Positions 32,039 to 43,327 of a DNA stretch of 59,864 bases are shown in pieces; position 1 is the first letter of the stretch, and every line of letters starts with the position of its first letter. Below the pieces are notes generated by a model. The model was given only the letters and a program-made list of their open reading frames with translations. It did not search any database and had not been told where the DNA came from. Made by a program: the position numbers and the translations under genes. The stretch covers positions 1 to 59,864 of the forward strand of contig NZ_AKJC01000086.1 in assembly GCF_000282535.1 (NCBI RefSeq), in the 5' to 3' direction. This stretch comes from Pseudomonas sp. GM84 (GTDB taxonomy: Bacteria > Pseudomonadota > Gammaproteobacteria > Pseudomonadales > Pseudomonadaceae).

Positions 32039-35000
32039 TCAATGGAACATGAACAGCGTCTCGTTGGAGAACTGCGCCTCGAACTGGTTCGCCGGCATCG
32101 GCCGTCCGAACAGATACCCCTGCACCTCGTCACAACCATGCTCGCGCAGGAACTCCAGTTGCTCATGGGTTTCCACCCCCTCGGCGATCACCGCCAGGTT
32201 GAGGCTGTGGGCCATGGCGATGATCGCCCGGGCAATCTGCGCGTCCTGCTCGCCTTCGGGCAGGCCGTCGACGAAGGTGCGGTCGATCTTCAGCACATCG
32301 ATGGGGAACTGCTTGAGGTAGTTGAGCGACGAGTAGCCCGTGCCGAAGTCGTCGACCGCAATGCTCAGCCCCAGCACTTTCAGGCCGTCGAGTATCTGCA
32401 TCGCTTCGTAGACGTCGCGCATCAGGATACTTTCGGTCAGCTCCAGTTCCAGGCACGCCGGCGGCAGCCCGGTTTCCTCGAGGATCCTGGCGATGCGGTT
32501 GCCCAGCTGGCCGTCGGAGAACTGCCGCGCCGAGATGTTCACCGACACCTTCGGCACGCGCACCTTGGCCTTGTGCCAGGCCTTGAGCTGGCGGCTGGCC
32601 TCGCGCAGTACCCAGTCGCCGACGTCCACCACCAGGCCCAATTCCTCGATCACCGGGATGAAGTCGCCCGGCGGCACCAGGCCGCGGGTCGGGTGGCGCC
32701 AGCGCAGCAGCGCCTCGGCACCGGTCAGGCGCTTGCCGTCACCGCTGAACTGCGGCTGGTAGTAGAGGATGAACTCGTTCTGCTCCAGGGCGTGGCGCAG
32801 GTCGCTTTCCAGCTCAAGGCGCTCCAGGGCGCTGGCGTTCATTTCGGCCTGGTAGAACTGGAAGTTGTTCTTGCCGCGCTCCTTGGCGTGGTACATGGCC
32901 GTGTCGGCGTTTTTCATCAGCTGGCTCAGCTCGCTGCCGTCCTGCGGGCTGAGGGCGATGCCGATACTGGCCGTGACGAAGAACTCGCGGTTTTCCAGCA
33001 CGAACGGCCGCACCAGGCTGGCGAGGATGTTCTCGGCCACATGGATGGCGCGGTTGAGCGCCATCTCGCGGGTGGCGCGCGGTTGCAGCAGCAGGGTGAA
33101 CTCGTCGCCGCCCATGCGTGCCACGGTGTCGTCATCGTCGACGCAGGCCAGCAGGCGCAGGGCCATGTCCTTGAGCATGCGATCGCCTGCGGCGTGGCCC
33201 AGGGAGTCGTTGATCGGCTTGAAGCGGTCGAGGTCGAGGAACATCAGTACCACCCACGACTTCTGCCGCTCGGCCTGCTGCAGCGCTGTGTGCAAACGGT
33301 CCTGGAACAGCGTGCGGTTGGGCAGGTGGGTGAGGGCGTCGTAGTAGGCCAGGCGGTGGATGCGCTGTTCGCTAGCCTTGCGCTCGCTGATGTCGGTGAA
33401 GAAGCACACGTAGCTGGCCAGGTCGCCCTCGTCGTCCAGCACCGCGGTAATGCCGACCCAGGCCGGGTAGTGGTCGCCGTCGCGGCGCTTGAGCCACACT
33501 TCGCCTTCCCAGCTGCCCCGCAGGTGCAGCTGCTTGAGCACATAGCGCAGATGGCTTTCCTGCTGCTCGTCGACCGTGAGCATGCCGGGCAACTGGTCCA
33601 GCACGTCGCTCACCGCATAGCCGCTGACGCGGCTGAAGGCTTCGTTGGCCTGCACGATGTAGCCGGCCGGGTCGGTGATGAGGATCGCCGAGGTGGAGTG
33701 CTCGAACACCGTCGCGGCCATGCGCAGGTCTTTTTCCGCACGGCGCTGCTGGCTGATGTCGCGGCCCACGCCGAGCACGCCCTCGAAGCGTTCGTTATCG
33801 TCCCATACCAGCACCAGGCGCAGCTCGATGGGGATCTTGCGGCCGTCGGCGCGCAGGCAGTCGAACAGGAACAGCTGGGTTGGCAGATGCTGGCGCAGTT
33901 GCGCCAGTTGTTCGCGGTCGCCCATGGCCCGGCTGACCCGCTCCATCAGGCTGTAGATGCCGGTGAGCTGGGCGGGGTTGGCGACGATCGATTGCCAGCC
34001 GTTGTCGAAGATCCACTCGGCCGGGTAGCCCAGCACCGCTTTCACCGAGGGGCTTACATAGTTGAGCTGCAGCCGGCTGTCGGTGGAGAAGATCACGTCG
34101 CTGATGCTTTCGGCGAGCATGCGGTAGCGCTGCTCGCTGTCGCGCAGCGACTGGCTGGCTTCGATCTGCACGGTGACGTCCTTGCCCACGCCGATGATGC
34201 GGGTGACCTGGCCGTCGCTGTCGCGGGTAAGCACTTGTTCGCGAATGTCGTAGCAGCGCCAGCCGCCGTCGCGGTGGCGGAAGCGCAGTTGGGTATGCAG
34301 CGCCTGGCTGTGGCCGTTGCCGCGCTGCTGCTGGCGCAGGGCCTGGTAGTTGGCGGCGTCCTCGGGGTGCAGCAGCAGCTCCCAGAAGCGCTCGCCCATC
34401 TGCGTCAGCTCGGTGCGGTCGTAGCCCAGGGTCTGGCCGAGGTGGCGGTTGGCGAAGATCATCCGCTGGCTGAGCACGTCCTGCACGTACAGCTGGTCGG
34501 GGACGGTGCGCACCACGTCCGACCAGAAGCTTTCGCGCTCCAGCAGCGACAGCTCCACCTGCTTGCGGCTGGTGATGTCGCTGATGCTGAGGATCACCGC
34601 CTGGTAGTCACGGCGCTGCTGCGGCAGGCGCGCCATCAGCCACAGGTGCAGCTCGCCACCCAGCGGCGCCGGCAGGCGCACCTCCAGTTCAAGCAACGGG
34701 CGCTGTTCGATCAGCGCGTCGATCAGTTGCATGCCGATGCTGTCGCGGCCATCGCCGCTGCCATCGATCAGCCGTTGCCAGGCGCCTTCGTGGCACTCGA
34801 CGTTGAGCAGCTGGCGCGCCACCTGGTTGATTTCGGTGATCTTCAGCTCGTGCAGCAACGTGCGCCGCAGGTTGCTGTCCAGGGCCAGGCTCTGCTTGAG
34901 CGCCGCGCGGTTGCGCAGGTGGTAGCGGTCGAGCTGCCCGGGCAGGCTGGCCAGGTCGAGCACGCACAGGGCCACGCCGGTGCCCTCGAAGATTTCCTGA

Positions 35001-35869
35001 TAGCGCCGGCGGTCTTCCTGCAGCGCGCGCTGGCGGCGGCGCATCTTGAACAGCGCCAACACCGGCAGCAGGGCGCAGAACAACGCCAGCAGGCACTTGC
35101 CGAGCAACGCCGGCAGCAGCTTTTCGCGGGCCAGGGCGGCGTCGTACAGGCCGCGAAGCTGCCAGGTGCTGTTGTCGATGAAGGCCAGCATCACGCTTTG
35201 CAGGGGCTCGTCGCTGGTCGCTGCCGGGCCATGGCGTTCCAGCACTTCGCCGCTGCGGCTGTTTTCCAGCAACCACAGCGGGTGGCCGGGGCCGTCCAGG
35301 TGCACGGTCAGGGTGCGGTAATAGTCGCTGGACAGGCGCAGCAGCCAGTAGCCGCGGTCCTGTTCGCTGGCCTGGCGCAGCAACAGGTAGAGGGTGCGGT
35401 TGTCTGGCGAGTTGGTGAAGAAGAACGAACGGCCCTGGTTCAGCATCAACAGCTCGTCAATCAGCTGGCGGTCGGGGCTGCCGGCCAGGCTGTCGCTGCT
35501 CAGTTGTCCGCTGTGCTCGATCCAGGCCACGTCGCGCAGGCTGGGCAGGCGTTCGCGCAGGGTGGCCAGCAGGCTGGGCAGGGCTGCCGGTGTCGGCGCC
35601 TTGACGTAGGGCTGCACCACATTCAGCGCCTGCTGGGCCTGCAGCGCCATGTTCAGGCTCAGGTGGTCGGCAAGTTCCGCGCTCGCCTCCAGGTTCTGCT
35701 GGCGCTGGTCGGCCTGTGTATGGCGAAACTGGGCGAACAGTTGCCACAGCAGCAGGCCCAGCAGGACCAACGCGAGCAGGGCCAACGCACCCTTGATCGA
35801 ACCGCGCAGGGACGCGACCGGGGCCGAGGTAGCAGGGCACAGCGACGACGGATGATTGAGATTGGTCAA
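32039..35869 (-). CDS. morA: bifunctional GGDEF/EAL c-di-GMP protein MorA
   Basis: A 1276-residue inner-membrane protein. Membrane segment 1 is at about residues 28-47, followed by a periplasmic sensor region and membrane segment 2 at about 256-280. A series of PAS domains follows (starts near VVRTVPDQLYVQDVLSQRM, MLAESISDVIFSTDSRLQL and VFEHSTSAILITDPAGYIV), then GGDEF (intact motif at 920-924) and EAL (intact at 1052-1054). Both catalytic motifs are preserved, so it may both make and break c-di-GMP. Size, order and the neighbouring glyA and ettA genes fit MorA, which controls flagellar timing and biofilm in P. putida. The start ATG 35,869 directly precedes the first membrane region. Confidence 0.9.
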   Translation of the reverse strand: MTNLNHPSSLCPATSAPVASLRGSIKGALALLALVLLGLLLWQLFAQFRHTQADQRQQNLEASAELADHLSLNMALQAQQALNVVQPYVKAPTPAALPSLLATLRERLPSLRDVAWIEHSGQLSSDSLAGSPDRQLIDELLMLNQGRSFFFTNSPDNRTLYLLLRQASEQDRGYWLLRLSSDYYRTLTVHLDGPGHPLWLLENSRSGEVLERHGPAATSDEPLQSVMLAFIDNSTWQLRGLYDAALAREKLLPALLGKCLLALFCALLPVLALFKMRRRQRALQEDRRRYQEIFEGTGVALCVLDLASLPGQLDRYHLRNRAALKQSLALDSNLRRTLLHELKITEINQVARQLLNVECHEGAWQRLIDGSGDGRDSIGMQLIDALIEQRPLLELEVRLPAPLGGELHLWLMARLPQQRRDYQAVILSISDITSRKQVELSLLERESFWSDVVRTVPDQLYVQDVLSQRMIFANRHLGQTLGYDRTELTQMGERFWELLLHPEDAANYQALRQQQRGNGHSQALHTQLRFRHRDGGWRCYDIREQVLTRDSDGQVTRIIGVGKDVTVQIEASQSLRDSEQRYRMLAESISDVIFSTDSRLQLNYVSPSVKAVLGYPAEWIFDNGWQSIVANPAQLTGIYSLMERVSRAMGDREQLAQLRQHLPTQLFLFDCLRADGRKIPIELRLVLVWDDNERFEGVLGVGRDISQQRRAEKDLRMAATVFEHSTSAILITDPAGYIVQANEAFSRVSGYAVSDVLDQLPGMLTVDEQQESHLRYVLKQLHLRGSWEGEVWLKRRDGDHYPAWVGITAVLDDEGDLASYVCFFTDISERKASEQRIHRLAYYDALTHLPNRTLFQDRLHTALQQAERQKSWVVLMFLDLDRFKPINDSLGHAAGDRMLKDMALRLLACVDDDDTVARMGGDEFTLLLQPRATREMALNRAIHVAENILASLVRPFVLENREFFVTASIGIALSPQDGSELSQLMKNADTAMYHAKERGKNNFQFYQAEMNASALERLELESDLRHALEQNEFILYYQPQFSGDGKRLTGAEALLRWRHPTRGLVPPGDFIPVIEELGLVVDVGDWVLREASRQLKAWHKAKVRVPKVSVNISARQFSDGQLGNRIARILEETGLPPACLELELTESILMRDVYEAMQILDGLKVLGLSIAVDDFGTGYSSLNYLKQFPIDVLKIDRTFVDGLPEGEQDAQIARAIIAMAHSLNLAVIAEGVETHEQLEFLREHGCDEVQGYLFGRPMPANQFEAQFSNETLFMFH

Positions 35870-36093
35870 ACGTTGGTCCTGCGATTGGGCTGGCGATGGC
35901 AGGTTTTGTTATGCACGGCGTGTGCCGGCCAATACGAAGGCCGGGACCGTGGTGGCGCACTATAAGCCGGGCACCCGAAACGAACCAGTATTATGGCAAA
36001 GTGCCAGTTCGCTTGTCTGCTGCCGACGGTCGTGCTCGCGGGCGGTGGGTTCGGCAAGACCCTGCTTCCTGTGCGAGAATGCCGGCCGCTTCA

Positions 36094-36516
36094 ATGACAA
36101 CGCTTCGGAGATGTTCGGTTTTGGTTACTCACTTTTCCACCAATGGCCTCGATTCCGCCTGTGGGCGCAGCAGTCAGACCCTTGTCAGCACTGCCGTGAC
36201 CGAGGACGTATCGTGCAAGTCGTGCCAGCGCTCGCTGGTCAAGCCTGAGGCGGCAGCTGCCGCGAAGAACAAGACGCCATCGCTGGCCGAACTGCGCAAG
36301 ACCGCCAAGGCGGCGGCAGAGCCGGCTGCGGTTGCAGCCGTGGCCAAGCCTGCGGCCAAGGTCGCCAGCGCACCGGCTGCCAAGCCGGCCAAGGCCGTTG
36401 AGCAGCCTGCCCGCAGTGGCGGCTTCAGCGTGAAGGCCGCCTATGCCGCGCGCCTGGCCGAGCAGGGCGACCGTTGCCGGTTGCCGCGGGGCAAGGCCAA
36501 GCAGCGCCACGTCTGA
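36094..36516 (+). CDS. hypothetical Ala/Lys-rich protein with Cys pair
   Basis: A protein of about 140 residues (start uncertain). The first part carries STNGLDSACGRSS and DVSCKSCQRSLVK, giving three cysteines that could bind a metal. The middle is low-complexity Ala/Lys/Pro (KAAAEPAAVAAVAKPAAKVA), resembling a flexible nucleic-acid-binding tail, and the end is basic (CRLPRGKAKQRHV). A TTG start at 36,121 (giving VTHFSTNG) is an alternative. It is divergent from morA. Function unknown; I recall a conserved gene at this position in P. putida. Confidence 0.55.
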   Translation: MTTLRRCSVLVTHFSTNGLDSACGRSSQTLVSTAVTEDVSCKSCQRSLVKPEAAAAAKNKTPSLAELRKTAKAAAEPAAVAAVAKPAAKVASAPAAKPAKAVEQPARSGGFSVKAAYAARLAEQGDRCRLPRGKAKQRHV

Positions 36517-36536
36517 GCCTTCTCTAGCATCTGCGC

Positions 36537-36633
36537 CGGCCTCTTCGCGGGGCAAGCCCGCTCCCACAAAAGGCCCGCTAGCTCCAGGCCTGCGGTGAAC
36601 ATGTGGGAGCGGGCTTGTCCCGCGAATGGGCCG
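36537..36633. repeat. inverted pair of REP units
   Basis: TTCGCGGGGCAAGCCCGC and GCGGGCTTGTCCCGCGAA flank about 38 bp between the hypothetical gene and ettA. Confidence 0.85.
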
Positions 36634-36795
36634 CACAGCGGCCCCCATCCCCCCACCATCCGACCACCCTGTGAAACGCCGCGCGTTGGCGTAGAATGGG
36701 CGTCTTTGTTCATTCACACCCCGTAAACACATCGCCCTGGCCTTTTGCCGGGGCGATCGTCGATGTCTTTATCTATCTATTTAGAGGGCTTGGTT

Positions 36796-38463
36796 TTGGC
36801 TCAATACGTCTACACCATGCATCGGCTGAGCAAAGTCGTGCCGCCGAAGCGGGAAATTCTCAAGAACATTTCCCTGTCGTTCTTCCCTGGCGCCAAGATC
36901 GGCGTGCTCGGCCTGAACGGCGCGGGTAAGTCGACCCTGCTGCGGATCATGGCGGGCGTCGACAAGGAATTCGACGGCGAAGCCCGTCCGATGCCCGACA
37001 TCAACGTTGGCTACCTGCCCCAGGAGCCGCAGCTGGACCCGAACAAGACCGTGCGTGAAGTGGTCGAGGAAGCGGTCAGCGTGATCAAGGACGCCCAGGC
37101 TCGCCTGGACGAGGTCTACGCGGCCTACGCCGAACCGGATGCCGACTTCGACAAGCTGGCTGCCGAGCAGGCCAAGCTCGAATCCATCCTGCAGGCGGCC
37201 GACGGCCACAACCTGGAGCGTCAGCTGGACGTCGCCGCCGACGCCCTGCGCCTGCCCGCCTGGGATGCCCGCATCGAACACCTGTCCGGTGGCGAGAAGC
37301 GCCGTGTGGCGCTGTGCCGCCTGCTGCTGTCGGCCCCCGACATGCTGCTGCTCGACGAACCGACCAACCACCTGGACGCCGACTCGGTAGCCTGGCTTGA
37401 GCGCTTCCTGCACGACTTCCCGGGCACCGTGGTGGCGATCACCCACGACCGTTACTTCCTCGACAACGTCGCCGGCTGGATCCTCGAACTGGACCGCGGC
37501 GCCGGCATCCCGTACGAAGGCAACTACTCGGGCTGGCTGGAAGCCAAGTCGGACCGTCTGGCGCAGGAATCCAAGCAGCAGAGCGCCCACGAGAAGGCCA
37601 TGAAAGAGGAACTGGAGTGGGTGCGCAAAGGCGCCAAGGCCCGCCAGTCCAAATCCAAGGCCCGTCTGCAGCGCTTCGAAGAAATGCAATCGCAGGAATT
37701 CCAGAAGCGCAGCGAAACCAACGAGATCTACATCCCGGCCGGTCCGCGCCTGGGCGACAAGGTCATCGAATTCAAGAACGTCAGCAAGGGCTATGGCGAT
37801 CGCGTGCTGATCGACAACCTGTCGTTCGCCATGCCTAAAGGCGCGATCGTCGGCGTGATCGGTGGTAACGGTGCCGGTAAGTCGACCCTGTTCCGCATGC
37901 TGATGGGCAAGGAACAACCGGATTCGGGCAGCATCGAGATCGGTGAAACCGTGCAGCTGGCCTGCGTGGACCAGAGCCGTGAAGACCTGGACGGTGGCAA
38001 GACCGTGTTCCAGCAGGTTTCCGACGGTTCGGACATGATCCGCATCGGCAACTACGAGATCCCGTCGCGTACCTACGTTGGCCGCTTCAACTTCAAGGGC
38101 GGCGACCAGCAGAAGTTCGTCAAGGACCTCTCCGGTGGTGAGCGTGGCCGTCTGCACCTGGCCCTGACCCTGAAGGAGGGCGGCAACGTCCTGCTGCTCG
38201 ACGAACCGTCCAACGACCTCGACGTCGAAACCCTGCGTTCGCTGGAAGAAGCCCTGCTGGACTTCCCGGGCGCTGCGATCGTGATTTCCCACGACCGTTG
38301 GTTCCTGGACCGTGTGGCTACCCACATCCTGGCTTACGAAGACGACTCGAACGTGGTGTTCTTCGAGGGCAACTACACCGAGTACGAAGCGGATCGCAAG
38401 AAGCGCTTGGGCGACGCTGCTGCCCAGCCGCACCGTGTACGGCACAAGAAGCTGGCGCAGTAA
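36796..38463 (+). CDS. ettA: energy-dependent translational throttle protein EttA (ABC-F ATPase)
   Basis: A 555-residue soluble ABC-F protein that binds the ribosomal E site and gates the first elongation step according to the ATP/ADP ratio. Two ABC domains are evident: Walker A GLNGAGKST and GGNGAGKST, signature LSGGEKRR and LSGGERGR, Walker B LLLDEPTN and LLLDEPSN. The linker KGAKARQSKSKARLQRFEEM is the P-site tRNA interaction motif. I chose TTG 36,796 (AQYVYTMHRLSKVVPPKRE) because AGAGGG lies seven bases upstream and the family begins there. Confidence 0.96.
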   Translation: MAQYVYTMHRLSKVVPPKREILKNISLSFFPGAKIGVLGLNGAGKSTLLRIMAGVDKEFDGEARPMPDINVGYLPQEPQLDPNKTVREVVEEAVSVIKDAQARLDEVYAAYAEPDADFDKLAAEQAKLESILQAADGHNLERQLDVAADALRLPAWDARIEHLSGGEKRRVALCRLLLSAPDMLLLDEPTNHLDADSVAWLERFLHDFPGTVVAITHDRYFLDNVAGWILELDRGAGIPYEGNYSGWLEAKSDRLAQESKQQSAHEKAMKEELEWVRKGAKARQSKSKARLQRFEEMQSQEFQKRSETNEIYIPAGPRLGDKVIEFKNVSKGYGDRVLIDNLSFAMPKGAIVGVIGGNGAGKSTLFRMLMGKEQPDSGSIEIGETVQLACVDQSREDLDGGKTVFQQVSDGSDMIRIGNYEIPSRTYVGRFNFKGGDQQKFVKDLSGGERGRLHLALTLKEGGNVLLLDEPSNDLDVETLRSLEEALLDFPGAAIVISHDRWFLDRVATHILAYEDDSNVVFFEGNYTEYEADRKKRLGDAAAQPHRVRHKKLAQ

Positions 38464-38483
38464 GCCGGTTTCGGATGCACAAG

Positions 38484-38511
38484 AATGGGGCCCTCAGGGG
38501 CCCCATTTTTG
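38484..38511 (+). terminator. ettA terminator
   Basis: AATGGGGCCC and GGGCCCCATT with a TCAG loop, then TTTT, 20 bp after the ettA stop. Confidence 0.9.
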
Positions 38512-38535
38512 TGCCTGGGGTAAAAGGGTGGTGTC

Positions 38536-38630
38536 CCTTCGCGGGGCAAGCCCGCTCCCACAGAATCTCCCACGATTTCAGGGGTTCTGGAGTCCCCCTG
38601 TGGGAGCGGGCTTGCCCCGCGAAGAGGCCA
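38536..38630. repeat. inverted pair of REP units
   Basis: TTCGCGGGGCAAGCCCGC and GCGGGCTTGCCCCGCGAA flank about 40 bp. Confidence 0.85.
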
Positions 38631-38674
38631 GATTTGCCAACACGAATCGTGGTGTTTTGTATACATTTATATAA

Positions 38675-40129
<1,455 letters not shown>

Positions 40130-40140
40130 TGTAATAGTTG

Positions 40141-40262
40141 GGGCTGCTTTGCAGCCCAATCGCCGCGGTTCGTCGCCACGACAAGCCGGCTCCCACAGTA
40201 TCAGCGGCGCTGCTGTACCTGTGGGAGCCGGCTTGCCGGCGATTGGGGCGCGCAGCGGCCCC
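40141..40262. repeat. inverted pair of REP units
   Basis: ACAAGCCGGCTCCCACAG and CTGTGGGAGCCGGCTTGCC between the convergent gdhA and Gre-family genes, bordered by GGGCTGC/GCAGCCC and related short inverted repeats. Confidence 0.8.
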
Positions 40263-40267
40263 GCCTT

Positions 40268-40765
40268 TCAGGCTTCAATACCAATCTCGATGATCTCGAT
40301 CGACTGATCCCCCGCAGGCCGCCGCCACACCACTTCATCCCCAGCCTCGGCGCCCAACAACGCCCGCCCAAGCGGCGACCCCCAATTGATCAGCCCCCGG
40401 CCAGCATCGGCCTCATCCTCCCCCACCAGTTGCACCACATGCTCCTGGTCCTGCTCATCGACAAACCTCACCCGGCTACCGATCTGCACCTTGTCCGTCG
40501 AGGTGGCGGCAGGCACCACCTGCGCGCTCTGCACCCGGGCGCTGAAGTAGCGCAGATCGCGCTCGGTATCCGCCAGGCGCTGCTTGTCCGCACCCTCACC
40601 CTGGGCCTGCAGTTCACTGCGTAGCGCATTGAGCTCGGCCACGCGCTGCTGCAGCTGGCGCAGGCCACTGGCGGTGAGGTAGTTGGGTTGGTCGCTGACG
40701 CGCCGCTCCACGGGTTGATCGGCCTGGGCGGCGGCCTGGTCCTCGTTGACGAATGCTCGGCTCAT
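40268..40765 (-). CDS. GreA/GreB-family transcription factor
   Basis: A 165-residue protein. YLTASGLRQLQQRVAELNAL (about residues 29-48) is the start of the Gre coiled-coil, and the C-terminal half (VQIGSRVRFVDEQDQEHVVQ through INWGSPLGRALLGAEAGDEV) is the FKBP-like Gre C domain that docks at the RNA polymerase secondary channel. It has an extra 28-residue polar N-terminus before the coiled coil. The ATG at 40,765 (MSRAFVNEDQ) is preferred to the longer frame. Because it differs from canonical GreA and GreB I leave the symbol empty. Confidence 0.85.
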   Translation of the reverse strand: MSRAFVNEDQAAAQADQPVERRVSDQPNYLTASGLRQLQQRVAELNALRSELQAQGEGADKQRLADTERDLRYFSARVQSAQVVPAATSTDKVQIGSRVRFVDEQDQEHVVQLVGEDEADAGRGLINWGSPLGRALLGAEAGDEVVWRRPAGDQSIEIIEIGIEA

Positions 40766-40833
40766 GGGCGGGCCTCCTTGTGCTGGAGACCATGGTGACA
40801 GGTCGCAGGTTTCAACGGATGTCCGTTTGCGAC

Positions 40834-41190
40834 CTAGTCGTGACGATAGGCACGCGCGGCGTCGCGGTCTTTCTCCTGCTGCCATTCGCGGTCACGCTCG
40901 TCCCAGTAGCGGTCACGGTACTGGCGTTCATCCTCGCCATTCTTCATGGCATTGCACTGGCGAAAACCATCGTCCCAGCCGGTTTCGTACTGGCGGTTGT
41001 GCAGGTAGCGCGGGACATCCTTGCGAAAGTCGCCAGCCATGACCCCGGCGGCCTGGCGGCCGCTGCTGCAGCCGTCCTGGAAGCCGTCGGCGTAGGAGGG
41101 CGGGTAGCCTTGGCTGAGCATCTGCTCGTGGGTGGTTTCGCAAGCTGACAGCAACAAGGCAATGCATAAGCCGAACCAGTACCGCGACAT
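40834..41190 (-). CDS. putative lipoprotein
   Basis: A 118-residue protein with a signal peptide and lipobox (GLCIALLLSAC), so Cys17 would be the lipidated first residue. The mature part starts ETTHEQMLSQGYPPSYADGF and is rich in charged residues, ending in a basic/acidic mixed tail (YWDERDREWQQEKDRDAARA). Two more Cys occur (DGCSSGRQ and RQCNAMK). I do not recognise a function. It is upstream of the Gre-family gene on the same strand with a 68-bp gap. Confidence 0.8.
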   Translation of the reverse strand: MSRYWFGLCIALLLSACETTHEQMLSQGYPPSYADGFQDGCSSGRQAAGVMAGDFRKDVPRYLHNRQYETGWDDGFRQCNAMKNGEDERQYRDRYWDERDREWQQEKDRDAARAYRHD

Positions 41191-41304
41191 GACCTTCGAG
41201 ACCCTCTGAGTGATACAGGAAAGTCTAGGTGGGCAGTTGTCGTGGGGCTGTCAAAACAGTGTCAAAGCGTCGGTTGGTTCACATTGAATATTCTGTGGTC
41301 TGTG

Positions 41305-41388
41305 CCGGCCCTTTCGCGGGGCAAGCCCGCTCCCACAAGGTTCACCACAAGTACCCTGTGGGAGCGGGCTTGCCCCGCGAAAGGGCCA
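41305..41388. repeat. inverted pair of REP units
   Basis: TTTCGCGGGGCAAGCCCGC and GCGGGCTTGCCCCGCGAAA flank about 30 bp. Confidence 0.85.
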
Positions 41389-41401
41389 GTACAGGCCACC
41401 A

Positions 41402-43255
41402 TCAATAGTGATACCACTTGAGTTCCAGCATCACCTCATTCTGCGCCGTCGCCAAATGGCTGAACTCCCGCGAAGCACTAAGCCTCAGCCCGAGGTTCTG
41501 GCTGATCTCCCACTGCTGGTTCAGGCTCACACTGCGCCGCACCTCGCCATTGGTGAAGTAATCGCCCTTGGCCTCCAGCGTCAGGTTGCCCAGCCCGTTG
41601 CGCCACAACAGCCCGCTATTGAACCCCGCCGCCGGTGCGATGAACTGGGCGAAGTCGTTGTGGTGCTCGATCCGCACCGTCCCCAGGGCAAAGCCCAGCA
41701 AGCCATCGGCCAGCTGCCAGGTGCCCCCGGCACCGCCGTTCACATGACTCACCAGCACCTCGTCGTCATGCTTGCCCGGTACCCGCTCCAGGCCGCCGGC
41801 AACCTGCCACGACCAGGGCTTGAGCAGCGCGTTGCGCGGCGTCAGCGAGCGAATGGTGGCCAGGTCCAGGCGCTGCACCTGCCAGTCGTTGCCTTCGTAC
41901 TGGCGCAGCTTGAGCTGGAGGATTTCAATCTGGGCACCCAGGGGGAAGCCATAGGCGTTGTCGTTGAGGTCGTGATAGGCCATGCGCAGGCCGTACTCGG
42001 CATAAGCGCGGTCTTCACGGGTACCGGCCCCCAGCTGCCAGGTGCGCGAGTCATGCCCGTCCTCAGGCAGGCCGGGGCGTTCGATTTCCAGTGGCGGCGG
42101 CGGGTTGCGGTTGATCGCCCGCAGCAGCTCGAAGCTGCGGGCTGCCTGGCCGGGGTCGCGCTCCTGGCCGTTGGCGCGGTAGCGCTCCAGGCGGTAGGCG
42201 GCATCCTGCACCAGCGCCTGGCGTTCGCGGGGCAGGGCGGTGAACGCGGGGCTTTGCAGTTGCGCCGTGTCGGCACTCACGGCCAGCACCTGGCGTTTTT
42301 CGTCGGGGTCCAGCGGCTCGGCGCGGGCCAGCAGTTCGCGTTCGCGCGAAGGGCGGTAGGTCTCGCTGGCCACCAGGCCCGATTGCTTGACGGCCTTGAC
42401 CGTATCGGTGGGGATGGCGGTGATCGGGAACTGCGAGGTCAGGTCCAGGCTCGGCCGGGCCACTTGCAGTAGCTCCAGCAGGCGGTAGGAGCAGTTTTCG
42501 TCGAAGAAGAAGTAGTCGAACTGGATCTGCTTGAGCTCCCACACATGCTCGACCATGCGCCCGGTTTCCTCGGGCGTCAGGTCCAGCTGGTACTCCCACA
42601 GGTCGCGGTTCTCCAGGCTGCGGTATTCGGAGAGTTTTTCCTGGTAGGGCATCAGCGCGAACAGGCCCGGGTAGCCACCCATCAGGCCTTTCCAGGCATA
42701 CAGAATGCTGTTGTCGCTGCCTTCGATATAGGCACCGAAGTTGATCGCGTAGCTCAGCAGCGTGGTGTCGTCGCTGCGGGTCGTGGACTGATCGATGCGC
42801 AGCAGGGTATGGCCGAACATCGACGACGGGCTGTTCAGGTAGGCCGCCGGGAAGATCAACGCGGCGCTGTGCGGGTCGATCGACTGGTACCAGGTCTTGA
42901 ACTCCTGGCAGTCCGGCTGCGGCAGGCCTTGGAGGTCAAGCTGCTCGCGCAGCCAGCGGGTACGCGCGGGGAACACGCATTGGGCGTGTTTGTCGCCCAG
43001 GTTGGCCGGGGCGTACAGCGCCTGCACCGTGGCCCGCAGTTCCTGGTCCGGGTGGTGCGCGCCGTCCTCGGCGAGGAAGAATGCGTCATCGTCCACATAG
43101 CTGCGCCAACCACCGAGCTTGGCGGTTTCGTAATGACCCAAGGCGATCCAGTAGGGGGTGTTGGCCAGTTGTTGCACACGGGCGTCGTCCAGCACCGGTG
43201 CAGCCTGAACGGGGGCGCAGATACACAGCGCCAGGTAAGCGAGGCGTTTGAGCAT
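41402..43255 (-). CDS. DUF4105 (Lnb N-terminal domain) periplasmic protein
   Basis: A 617-residue exported protein. The N-terminus MLKRLAYLALCICAPVQAAP is a signal peptide. The middle part contains SMFGHTLLRID and DENCSYRLLELLQVARP, motifs with conserved His and Cys of the DUF4105 family, which is related to Lnb-type papain-like hydrolases. The last 230 residues have alternating hydrophobic residues and end in WYHY, which could be a beta-barrel in the outer membrane. ATG 43,255 is preferred to the TTG three codons earlier. Function unknown; a role in envelope lipid or peptide turnover is inference. Confidence 0.82.
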   Translation of the reverse strand: MLKRLAYLALCICAPVQAAPVLDDARVQQLANTPYWIALGHYETAKLGGWRSYVDDDAFFLAEDGAHHPDQELRATVQALYAPANLGDKHAQCVFPARTRWLREQLDLQGLPQPDCQEFKTWYQSIDPHSAALIFPAAYLNSPSSMFGHTLLRIDQSTTRSDDTTLLSYAINFGAYIEGSDNSILYAWKGLMGGYPGLFALMPYQEKLSEYRSLENRDLWEYQLDLTPEETGRMVEHVWELKQIQFDYFFFDENCSYRLLELLQVARPSLDLTSQFPITAIPTDTVKAVKQSGLVASETYRPSRERELLARAEPLDPDEKRQVLAVSADTAQLQSPAFTALPRERQALVQDAAYRLERYRANGQERDPGQAARSFELLRAINRNPPPPLEIERPGLPEDGHDSRTWQLGAGTREDRAYAEYGLRMAYHDLNDNAYGFPLGAQIEILQLKLRQYEGNDWQVQRLDLATIRSLTPRNALLKPWSWQVAGGLERVPGKHDDEVLVSHVNGGAGGTWQLADGLLGFALGTVRIEHHNDFAQFIAPAAGFNSGLLWRNGLGNLTLEAKGDYFTNGEVRRSVSLNQQWEISQNLGLRLSASREFSHLATAQNEVMLELKWYHY

Positions 43256-43327
43256 GTCGGGCAACTACTTCTTAACGATGCCGAAAAAGGCGAAACCCGC
43301 CCCGGGGTGGGGCGGGAGTAGCTGCGT

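Noticed and set aside
31907..35965. 1352-codon open frame on the plus strand
   Set aside because: It is antisense to morA, full of low-complexity His/Gln/Val, and arises from the high-GC codon bias of the real gene.
36781..38445. 554-codon minus-strand frame
   Set aside because: It is the shadow of ettA on the opposite strand.
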